A stretch of 64,000 nt of DNA from Mya arenaria. Its lineage: Eukaryota > Mollusca > Bivalvia > Myida > Myidae. Shown piece by piece: positions 36,800 to 48,600 of this stretch; within the stretch, counting starts at the first letter, position 1, and each line of letters opens with the position of its first letter. A model generated the notes under the pieces. It did not search any database and was not told the DNA's origin. It worked only from the letters and a program-made list of their open reading frames with translations. Where the stretch lies: assembly GCF_026914265.1 (NCBI RefSeq), contig NC_069132.1, positions 35,706,932 to 35,770,931 of the forward strand. Reading direction: 5' to 3'. The translations under genes were made by a program, and so were the position numbers.

Positions 36800-37960
36800 C
36801 AGGGGTGTAGAAATTAATTTAAGTAGCAGGAAAGATCCCAAAAGTAGGCGGGGGGGGGGGGGGGGGGGGGGGAGTCTGCGTGTCCTCCCCCAGTTAGGAT
36901 CAAGGGGCCAATGCCCCTTGTGGGATGAATTTAAGCCTTTTTTAACCAAAATTTCTAGTGTTCTGGTGCATGTTTATTTTGTAACAGGGACACAGGGAAA
37001 CTTATGTACTTGAATGTGATACTGAGTCTGAGAACTACCCCACTGAAATGAATCTGAATACTCCCCCCCCCCACCCCACCCCCACCAGTGAGGGCTAACT
37101 AATAAACCAAATAACTGTCAAATTCAGATTCAGGATACTATTAAAACATTCCAGACCACATGCCTTGCCATTTGCTAGCAATTCCCTCCTAATCGTATAT
37201 GTTATTTCTTCTCTATCAATTATATACTTTCAGCCACTGAATCTCTGTGATCCTCTGTAAAATTAAACATCTAACTTCATTTTCTGTGGTTCTAGATATT
37301 TCACCTGCAGCTAACTTATTCCGTTTTAACACCCACACGAAATATCTGGACACTTTGTGATGTTCAAAGCGTACAAAATTTCACCAAAGGTACATGTAAA
37401 ATTCATCAAAATAATGGATTATTTTTAGCAGTGACATCACCGCAAGCTTGTTTCATTTTGTTTACATCCGGGTAACACGCGTATATTAAAAGGAATGTTG
37501 CGTAAATGGTAATAGGACTAACAGAAGGCCAGACACGCTCATGTTGCAAACTTACTACGCTTTTTGATGTCTGGAAAAAAATATTCTTTTTTTCACCCTC
37601 CATTGCTTCGCAAATCATAAACTTCAAAACATCCCCATGGGGGATGCGACTAAAGAGGTCATGTATCGAGCTAATGTTATTGTATTCGGAATACTGGGAA
37701 ACCCAAACCTAGAACTTGAAAACATCCCAGAGGGGGGTGCGACTAATGACGTCACGAATCGAGCTAATGCTGTATTGTAGTCCGAACGCGCGGAAACCAA
37801 AATATACAATACCATCAGTCGGGGTTTTAAACTGATGTTAACATAAAAACATGACAAAAATAACAGATTTTATTTTTGTTGATACGGAGAAAATAGCCGG
37901 GTGAAGATGCTAAAGTAACCGGGTTATTTTACCGGCTTCCGGCCCATTTCTACACCCCTG
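36800..37960. mobile_element. non-autonomous element with CAGGGGTGTAGAAAT termini (hAT-like)
   Basis: Perfect 15-bp inverted repeats CAGGGGTGTAGAAAT at 36800-36814 and reverse-complemented at 37946-37960. The CAGGG start is common in hAT elements. Flanks are GTATGTATG-type sequence on both sides, so an 8-bp duplication is plausible but cannot be phased. It contains a run of 23 G at 36850-36872, a C-rich tract near 37062-37085 and an internal direct duplication of about 100 bp (37625-37850). No transposase. Confidence 0.75.
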
Positions 37961-38516
37961 TGTATGTATGTATTTCTTTAAACCTTTCGGTCAAGGATAA
38001 CCCGTGAAAGTGCAAGCACTTATTTCCAACGGGGTCCTTTGTTTTTTGCTGAAGGGACAGCACGCTGAAGAGACAGTGGTGGGATACAAGGAAGACTGGG
38101 TGCGATACCCTAGACCCCTTGGTTTTTTACCTTCTCGGTGTAAAGCACCGATACACGGGGTACAACTTTCCTGGGTTAAACCAGTACTGAGTACACCACT
38201 ATTCCAAGCACTACCCTTTTATGCCGAGCGCCAGGCAAGGGAGCTACTTGTACCAATAGTCTAAAATAATAGACGTGTTATACGGGATTCTTCCAATCCC
38301 TAACGTCTAAACGGGAATGTGCAAAAAACGGGGGTGTTTTAAAAATATTGAAATTGTTTTAAGTGAAGTATTTTATGGTTGAAATTGATCATAAAGAGTT
38401 AAATTCATATTTTACCATGTAAGTGAAATGTTATTTTGCACTAAACAAGCATTTAATGCATTAAAACAAGTTGTTTACCTTTCCAATAAAACGAAAGTTG
38501 ACTGACACAGATAACA
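37961..38516 (+). other. unassigned block, probably interspersed-repeat fragment
   Basis: The segment 37990-38280 is more GC-rich than its flanks and contains an 86-residue open frame from 38004, but no domain was recognised and there is no splice context. I favour a fragment of a dispersed repeat over a gene. Confidence 0.35.
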
Positions 38517-38640
38517 ATTATGCGAAGGGGAACAGCTCAATACGATCGTAATAACTCGGCCTCCTCCGACAAAGCTTCGAGATAGACCTCGTTATACAAT
38601 CGTAACAACTCGGCCATGTCCGAAATGTTCCGAGCGATTT
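38517..38640. repeat. direct repeat pair TCGTAAYAACTCGGCC
   Basis: Two direct copies of about 40 bp (38545-38583 and 38595-38633) share TCGTAAYAACTCGGCC and a following TCCGA...TTC.GAG. CpG-rich, non-coding; possibly a remnant of a dispersed element. Confidence 0.6.
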
Positions 38641-38916
38641 AAAACTGTGCCCTGAAGCCTTGCAGGTGCCCTTCATGTATATATCGTTATGTTTTGACAG
38701 AATGAAATGAAGAAAAGCCGTCAAACTCATAATTATAAGTTGGATATTTTTTTGTGTGCGTACGGAACTAATATAAAATAACATTATCTGGTAATATTTC
38801 TTGTTTTTATGATATTTTATAGACGCTATATGCTTTAACCCGGAATCCTGATCGGAACAACTACCCACTTTTGATACTGAACAATTTGTACGTGAAGGAT
38901 TTGCCATATCAAAAAT

Positions 38917-39057
38917 CTAAAAAAAATCCCTCAACGTACAATTATTTGGACTACTTGTACCAACTTTTAACGTCTTTTGGTATGACGCAGCCAGGGATCG
39001 AACCCACGACCTCCTGCTCCTTAGGAGGACGCTTAACCACTAGGCCACGGAGACGGT
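38917..39057 (-). mobile_element. tRNA-derived SINE
   Basis: On the minus strand a tRNA-like head has an A box (TGGCCTAGTGGTTAAGC) and a B box (GGTTCGATCCC) about 30 bp apart. A non-tRNA body and an A/T-rich tail near 38920 follow. The head does not continue as a complete foldable tRNA with intact acceptor stem, so I call a SINE rather than a functional tRNA gene. Confidence 0.8.
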
Positions 39058-39612
39058 CTACATGTACTTACAGGTGTAATTACAATACATGTGGAATGCA
39101 CCCACAGGTTATTAGAGGCCATTTTCATTTGTTTACAATCTTTCCTGAGAATTGTTTAACTTCATTAAGAGTTTTTGGTCATTTCTAATTCTCTAAACTG
39201 GGAAATTTTATGCAGCAGCAAGATATAATGTATTTTAAAGCATGACATTGGTTTTCCTTTTACTGCCTCTTTGTTAATTTATTTACAGTAAAAATCCACT
39301 CTCACATTTAAAAATCAGCATGTTGATAACAATTCTGTTTCTTACATTATGTCATATTTACTTGCAATGTGTTCAGTAGTATGAGGTTGACAAAACGTAA
39401 ACAAACTTTTGTTTTGTTTCCCTATTGCAACACAGTGCTTACATTACAAGTGGGGAACCAAACAGCAAACGTTTGCCCAAACATGTTTACTGAACGCATG
39501 GCAGGTCTTCATAGATTGCATCCCATATATGCTTAAACTTTATTACAGTGCAATATACTTATTTTGTTTCAGGATTGTCATTTGGATGGCTTGGCTGTAG
39601 GCAACATTTATA

Positions 39613-42600
39613 ATGGAAGGTGGTGACTCGAATCAATTACCTGAAGTATGCCCTGATGATAAAAAGGCAGGCATAGGAGGCGAAGGTAAAGTAGTGTCCA
39701 AGCAAACTACAGATACAGTTGAAGCGATGGAGTGTGCAGAGCGGGAATCAACTTCAAGAGAAAATAGCAAACAAGACGAAAACAGCAAAGCAAAAGATGC
39801 TAAAGAAGAAGTTGCTGAACAAGAGGATGGCAAGAGTACACAACCAGCTGCAGGTCATGGTAAGGTCGTGTTTGGTTTAAACACCCAAGACCTGGAAGCT
39901 GGAGAAAGTAATGTCTCAGATCAGTCAAAAGACAACTATGTATCAGAGTTTCATAAGTTTTTACAAGCAGAAAATAAAGCTCACAATCAAGATACGGAAA
40001 GTGAAGTAAGTGGAAACAAGCAAGTTACATGTAATCTTGGGCCAGCTATTGAGGAAAGTTCAGACTCAAATTGGTATAAGATAAACAATGATAAAACAAA
40101 TAAACAAAATACTGTTACAATGTTACCAGATGACTCTTCAAATATGAGCCTTCCAGAAAATGTGTCTTTTATGGGCAGTAATATGGAATCATGTGCCAGT
40201 TTTCAAGAAAATAACTCAAACGTTGATGAATGTTCAAATCTAAGTATGCCTGCTACCCCAAAGTTTGCTGGCCACCAGCCTGTGTTTGATGAATCAGCAA
40301 ACATGAATGCACCCAGTAATAGTGGCTTTGCAAGGCCGGACACGCCGAACAGCGACCGGGACAAAAATGGATCAGAGACTACTCCACAGAAAAAGTACAG
40401 AAGAGGAACACTCCAGATAGCTGCTGAGGATGCCAGTGAACATGGACAGTAAGAAAATTTGCTGTCGTTTGTTTTTGTGAAAATGAAGTTCATGGTTTTC
40501 ATTTTTATGAAAGTATGCATTTGTTGATATTAAAGATTCTTCATAAATTGTATTCACTTTTCTTAAATCCATTTTTAAAGCCCAATGGCAAACTTAAAAA
40601 ATCTCTGCTTTAGTGTGTCAAAATATTTTTTCTGTATTTGGCAAACATACGACATGTACTGGTTAGTCTGGTATATGTATATACCTGAAATTTGGTGCCT
40701 CATTTGGAGAAGATGTTTGCATATCTGTAGTTTAAAATGTATTTACTCCTTTTAATTTTCGCCATAGTTTTACAATTATTGTAATCTGCTTTAGTGGACT
40801 GACGGCTGGTGACATATTTGAGTATCAGTGGCCGCAGCAGCCAGATGCAGACTTTTTCATGCTACAAGAACAGATCTCCATATTCCTGGATGTCACGTCT
40901 TTTAAGAGGAAATACCCAGGTATTAAATTCAATTATTATGATCGTTTAATGACATGTTATTTGTTCATGATGTCAGAGCAAAGCATCCAATTTTTAGCTT
41001 GTCTGCCTTTTTAAGAAAAACAGTTAGGTATTGTCATTGCTATGCCAGCCTTGTCGCATTGGCTTTATTGCCAGAGTGCAAGGACTTTAACCTAGTTCAT
41101 AACTCAAAGACTATTCCGAGATATTTAAACGAAACTTGTTGCACATGTTGTCAGAAACAATACACACATGTGGAGCAAAGCCCATAACTCTTGCTTTAAT
41201 AGTAATTGAAGTTTGCCCTTTTTTAATAGACTAGCATTTGCTTGCACTTCAGTTTAAGCCATGCATGGTCTTAATAGTTTACTTAAAATGCAGATTTACT
41301 ATGCAACAACCTAGATTAAAGCTAACAGCTTCAGAAATGCAAAATAAGCATGTTTTTCCTTCAGATTTGTTCCGAAGGGTGTGTGATAAAGAGGAGAAAG
41401 ACTTTCTGAGGGATCATGGAGTTGTCTCTGAGACCCAGAGTGATTTAGGTAAATGTGTCACTCTTTTCATGATTATGTAGGTCTTATTACAATCATGTGT
41501 CATTAATCGTGTGATATACTGGTACTGGTATTGTGCATGTAGATTTTATTTAGAATACTTGTTATCCATAAGTGATATTTCAGCTCTAGAGAGATTCATA
41601 CCAGATGATACAATAATGCTGTATTTGGTTTATCCATGTTGCGCGGTGGTTAGGGCACTCGCTTCTCGACTAGGCAGCCCGGGTTTGTTTCCCCGGCCTG
41701 AGCGCATGTGAGTTTTGTTTGTGGTCACCGAACTGGACAAGTGGGTTTCCTCCAGGTACTCCAGTTTCACCCACAACACAAGACCACACTCTCTCGTAAC
41801 ATTGTGCCAACAAGAGTGATTAATGTTGTAATAAGTTGTTTCACAATAGTTGTTTAACTTGTTTCACAATAGTTGTAACATAAATAAGTTTGAATTAAAC
41901 AAATGCTGTATAAACGAGACAATAATTTTACTGCAGGTCTGACTGCCCTGAAGGCAGACGAGGTCCATGAGCTGTTGGGAAGGGATTATCCTGCTAAGTA
42001 TAAGGTTTGCTTTAAATTATATATGATGCAGTGATTAAAGTATTGTTTTGTGAATTGTTTCAGCTGATTAGTTAAAAAACATTGTTGAAACATATCAAGA
42101 GAATTTTCCTTATTGCTTCACTACGTAATAGAAATGATAAAAAAAATGCATGGGATTAGAACTTGTGTTTCAAAACTCATCAGAAATAATTAAAACATGT
42201 TTCTAATTGATTTGCTTGGGTATGTGCTGAAGCAAGTTTTAAAAGGTATTAATAGAAGTTTGAGTCACCTAAATCCTTATCTGGAGCTCTGTGGCAATTT
42301 TATATGAAAGATTATTGATAAGAAGAACTAAAAAGGTACTTGCGAGTCACACAGACATTCGTAATGTTATTAGTGGCCTGACAACAAGGCACCTTGGCTC
42401 TAATAAACTTAGACATGTCGAAGCAAGTATGTTATAACAGTGTTGAATAAATATTGAACATAAGACAGTTATAAAAAATGAGTTAACTTGTATTTTTCAG
42501 GAGTTCTTGAAAGTCTTACAAGAAAGAGAAAAGCAGAGACTTGCTGACAAAATGAAAGAGTTCCATGCTGTAAGTTTAAGTTCGAGACGAGGTATTGCCA

Positions 42601-45600
42601 TAGCCTATGAGTCTTCATCCCTGTTGTTGGCATTGTCACTTTTTGGCAACCTTGGGCAGTGATCTGAAACTGTTCCAAGAAATTCAATGAAACTTGGTAA
42701 TCATGTTGGAAAGAGACATATATAACATACATGTATAAAAGACCTATAACTGTTGCTTTGATAATTGTTGAATTTTATCTCTTGTTAAACTGAAAAAAAA
42801 GAACAACAGGTGAGTGTTATGATTTTGATATTCATGATTTTTCCTGAATTGATCGTGACCCAAGTTTAAAGCATTGCAAAATATTATTTTACCAATGCTT
42901 TATAACAATTTGATAATAGCATTTTTTGCAAATTTTATACCTCGCAAAATTTGCATACAACAGAAGAAATCATATAAAAGAGTTCATGAAATTAAAACAA
43001 TCTACAAAAAGGTCTCTCATCAATTGTTTCATTATCCAGTTGAAGCTTGAGAAAGACAAGATGGCAGAGTACATGAGGAAGGCTCGAAAATCAGTGTCTG
43101 ACTGGAACAGAAACCTGCTGAAACAGCGCAATGAGGAGAGACGGGCATTCTTCGACATGCACACTTTTGTATGTCTTTGTGTCAATTGTTTTTTCATATA
43201 AAAATTAGATTGTACTGTGGGTGTCTTTTTTAGTATTTTTGTGTCGCCTGAAAAGACGACATATAGGGGTTACTTATGTCGGCGGCGGTGGCGGCGGCGG
43301 TGGCGGCGTCCGCGTCCCATTTTCGCTTGTCCGGGGTATATCTCCTAAACTATTAGTGGTATCAACTTGAAACTTCATATGTACATAGATCTAATTGAGG
43401 GCAAGTGCAGTGCACAATAACAGTAACTCTTGCTTTCTTAGTTTTAAAGTTATTGCCCTTTGTTAATTTTCATGCTTAAAGTTTTGTCCGGGGCATATCT
43501 TGAAGAATATAAGAGGTATCAACTTGAAACTTCATAGCTAGATAGATCTCATTGAGGGCAAGTGCAGTGCACAAGAACCGTTACTCTTGCTGCCATATTT
43601 TTAGAGTTATTGCCCTTTGTTAATTTTCTTGCTTAGGTTTTGTCCGTGGCGTATCTCGTAAACTATAGGAGGTTTCAACCTGAAACTTATTCCATAGGTA
43701 TATCTGATTGAGGGTTCAAATGCCACCTACACTTGAAAGTTAAATGGCAACATCATTGTCTATAAATGAATAAAATGCCAATCTAACAGCTATAATGTCG
43801 ACAGTAAATAATTCGTCAGGCGACACATCCGACTCGCGGAGTTCTAGTTCTACATGTATGTCTATTTGGTGTTCAAATTGCGTTAATACTATTTATATAA
43901 AATAGTTAACATTCTACATCCATGTACCAGTATGTCCCGGAAATAGTTATCAATAGTTTCATGTTGTCGCATATTGTAATTTCCGAATTGGTGTTGAAAT
44001 AGTTTTATTCCAATTTTTCCACTACTTCTTTTTATCTGCAAAATGCGATAATTATATCATTTCTCATTTAAATGGTGATCAAACAATGATAAAAATCTAT
44101 TTTAAATTCAGACATTCCAGTACCCAAAGGGAAAGTTCCGTAAACTAGATAGCAGCCAGACAGAGGTTGGAGCTTACCCTCTCTCTGTCATACCAGGACA
44201 GTTCTCTGACTATTACAAACAGTACGTACATATATGATAATGAATGATAATATACCTGATTTACTATTTAGGGTTTGAGCTTAAGAATTATCGAAGAGTG
44301 CTGAACCCTTTCCTTTTTTGGTAGCACGTCTTTGCCCTAACGGAGACCAGCATGTGCACCCTTCTTAGAACTTCATCATAAATCATCATTGAAACATACA
44401 AATTTAAAATATACATATGGTAGTTCAACCCTTAATCTACCTGAATTGAACACATTTCTAACATTTTTTAACAAATCTTAAATATTTAAGTTCTTCACAG
44501 CTGGATACGATGTGCCTTTTAAATCCTTACCACCCAGTCCCTTTTCTGCAGCACCCTGCCCTTTTTCAAACCTGGCTAAAAACCCTATGAAAAACCTGTT
44601 TAAATTTTTACATGTTGACAGGAACATGTCCTTCAATCATTTTCTTTCGAAAAAGAACAACTATGTTTTGGTTTTAAATATTTACGTATTTTGAGGTACA
44701 TTTTGTACATGCATTGAATTTTATGAATACCAGTGTATGATTTTCATTTGTATCATAAACACATTCTAGGGTTTCAGCCTAAGAGTTATCGAAGGGTGCT
44801 GCACCCCAACCTATTTTGGTAGCACCCTCCTGCCTTCATAGAATTAAGTGCTTTTATTTGATTAAAACTTGAAAAAATGTGATTATGAATTCAACCAAAC
44901 TTGACACATTTGGCAGTTGAAACCTAATATTTCCTTCAATTAAGCGCAGTTCCTAACATTTACTGTCAAATTCAGAAGAGTCTCATTATTCACATCCCAA
45001 CACAATGTATACTATTCTTCCTTAGCACCCTGTCCCTTTTCTGCTTTACCCTGCCCTTTATATTACCAAGCTACAACTTGACTCACTAAATGCAGTTTCA
45101 ACCATGTCTTTACCCTTGGCTGTACTGCTTAACATCAAAGACATTTTAAGTGTACATAAGCAAAATGTTATTAAGGACATATGATTGCCAACACTTCTAC
45201 AAAGTGATTGACTGAAAAATGTCTTGGCTAGGCAAGTGCAAACTACATTCTAACCTATCAATAACCAAGGTGTTAAATAGTGATGGCGTAATGATCAAGT
45301 ATAAACGAAACATGGTCGATGGCCATTTAACATATGCGACAAATCAATTCTGATTATCCATTATAAATTTTCATCATACTTAAAAAATCATGTGTCTTAA
45401 AAAACATTAAATAGATGTGCATTATCGAATTGTTGAGTGACTGGAGTTGTAAGATCATATATCAATTGTGCTATCAATGTTCAATGAAATTGTTTGTTGC
45501 TGTTGTTTTTAATTTATTCCTCTGTCATTCAACAAGTTGGGTCAATTTGAAAATAATATACATTTAATTTCATATTAAATTATCCATTTATATAAGTTAT

Positions 45601-48600
45601 TTTCAATCCAACATTGTGTATGGAAAAAAACACTTTATTATTTTTGATTATTTCTGTTTCGAAAATTGATTATGGTTGTCCATTTTTATTTGATTATTGA
45701 TAATGATCTTTTACCGATTACCCAATGCTAGTGTTAACCTCTATATTTAGGTACAAGATGGATGAGCTGAAATACTTGCCCCTGAATACAGCAATCTGCA
45801 ACCCGCCAAAGAAGAGGGACCCCAACCAGGAGGCTGACAGTGAGGGGGAGGTAGGTTGTTGGGGGAGTAGCTAGAATTTGTATCAGTATAATGTCATATA
45901 TGCATATATGCATGATATAAATTGCCAAAGAGAAAGAAAACTATATGTATTGCTTATATGTGTAAAATAGTTCTGTTATGATATGATTGAAGGTATAAAA
46001 AAATAAGGGACTATTTCTTTTGACCTATTTACTTCTTTGAAAAGAAGTTCTCCGTTGATCTATAAACAATGGTTAATTTGAAATGGGCTGAAACCTTAAG
46101 AAATATTCAAAATGCTTAATACCAGTTGCCATGTGTGGTAGAAAAAAATAGCCTGCAAGAAGTTAAGCGTGATATTTCCGAATGATTAGAAAATTTTCAA
46201 AATTGCTTAATACCATGTGCAGTAGAAACAGCCTGCAGAATTTAAGCCTGAAACAAAAGTGGGGAAATTGAAGGCAATGCGGATAAGGATATTTACTCTC
46301 TCTAGCTGCTGTGAACATCAAAATAGGCCTTCATTTGTTGAAGTCTGTTTTATAGAATTTTGAGGGTAAAATATCACCAAAACTCTTTGAAAATTCTTTA
46401 TTTAAGTCGGCAAGTTGTAAATGAAGGATGCCTCAATATCAATAAAGAGAAATAAAGGATTTTACAAATATACTCCAAGGAATAGTTACAGTGAAAAAAA
46501 TCTTTGAGTTTGCATCATGTTTCCAGTCAAGCAGTGGGAGTGAAGCTGACAGTAGCAGTGACAGTAGCAGTAGCTCGGAAGACAGTGAACAGGAAGGTTG
46601 GTTGTAAGGATTTTTTTCAGCTCATTTAATTTTTTATTTAAAGAAAAAAAGCCTTGTAGTTGTTCAAGTTGTCATCATTTTGGCATGCAGAAATTCAGAT
46701 ATTGAAAGGAGACTTAATTCAGTATGTAGTTGCCAGAGATAATAAACACATGTGTAGAAAGGTCCATAATATAAGGTTAAATAACAATTGAGTTTTGCCC
46801 CTTTTGAGTTTTGCCCCTCTTGAGTTTTGCCCCTCTTGAGTTTTGCCCCTCTTGAGTTTTGCCCCTCTTTTTAATTAAAAACAACCACATACAAACGTTA
46901 GCATCCACTTGCGATGCATTTGTCGTAAACAGGTTCGCTTGACTTAATGTTTTTATTGTGTCCTGTATTTTAGACAACCCTAGGAGCAAATAATTGATAA
47001 AGTACATGTTACAGTAATTGACCTTATGCCTTGTGAAATGTTTGCATGTCAAAGAATGATTAGACGGACATATGTCATAAGGCTTCAAGGGGACTCAAGT
47101 ACAAATTTTATTGCTGGCAACCATTTAACATACAAGTTATTTTGCTTAATTTTATCAACAAACAGCAAATGGCAGACACTCATTTGAGCAGAATGATGTA
47201 AATCATAGTAATAATTCAATTTTCTCTAGTGTTACTAAATAAAGAGCATTTTCAGTCACTCTTATAAATAATTATTAACATAAGAGCTCTTATTTGGACT
47301 TTTAATGATGTTTTATCATTAAAAAAAGCAAGCTCACATTTCACACAAAATTCTTTTTATTGATGTCTGACCTTATAAAACAAGAACAAATCCCTTTAAA
47401 GCTATCATGTTCATTGTCAGAGGCTCCAGCTTCAAATGTCACCAGGGGCAAGATCAAGAAGGAGAAGTCTTCCAGCAGGGAACTCAGTAAAGAGAAGTCT
47501 GAGGAGGTCAGTTTTACATTACAACTCAATTCAACTGAAAGCATGTTTAATGAACATTGAGCATTCATAAAAATGCAACAACATGAATTACACATATAAT
47601 ATAGAGTGCACACATCAATGATAGGTTATTGGGTACAATTTGTAACAAAAGTTCAAGCGGTATCAAATATTCCAGATTATCTTTTTAAATTTGATTAATT
47701 TAACACTCTGTTTTACTCTCAAAGTTAAAGGATGAGCGTTCTATTGTTAGATATCAAGATGTTTATTGTAAAAGCTATTTTATGGAGCATATTATTTTCT
47801 TCCTCAATAAAACCAATTTTTCGGCAATTTTCCACTTAGTTGAAAATTTTACTTACAGAGTAAGTTGATACATGAATATAGCCCCTATTATATGCCTTTT
47901 TAAAGAATATTGTATGATGAAAGATATGGATTTAAACATGGCATAAGCCGTATCTAAATCTGGCTTTCCTCTGTACAGCCGGTGATTAAGAAGGAGACAG
48001 AGTGTCGTATCTGTAAGGAGGAGCCTCCAAGCAAGTGGAAAACCGAGGAGGATATCATCGAGTGCTCCGAGTGCAAGAGCAAAGGTGAGTCTTGCCTGCA
48101 TCATTGATCTCTGTGTAGAAAATTTGTATGAGAAATTGGGGACCCTTTTCAGAGCTATTTCTCGCAGGATCTCGGATGATATGCTTACATGACCAGTAAG
48201 GTCCCAGGGTTATACACAGACATGTACAGCCTGATCATGTTTTTTTGTTCATATCCATTTCAATACATATCATTGTAAAATTGACAATTTTCATTTGGAT
48301 TTTTTACTCCTATAATTTACATGCTAAAACAGAACATTCAACATTTAATTTTGAGCAGTGTATGAAAATATGCATGTTATAACATTTTAACATCAGCTTT
48401 GTGTGACAAGAAATCTTTATGTTATGCTTCTTGTCTCAATGGCCAGGTCACCCAAGCTGCCTGGACCTTACTGAGGAGATGGTGAAAGTTGTGAAGACAT
48501 ACCCCTGGCAGTGTATGGAGTGTAAGACATGTGTACAGTGTATGGACCCGTATGATGAGGTAAGTACCAGTCAGTTGTCCTAGGTAGTCATTGTTGTGTA

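Noticed and set aside
38960-39057. Candidate tRNA gene on minus strand
   Set aside because: A and B boxes are present, but the tRNA-like head runs into a non-tRNA body and A/T tail, typical of a SINE.
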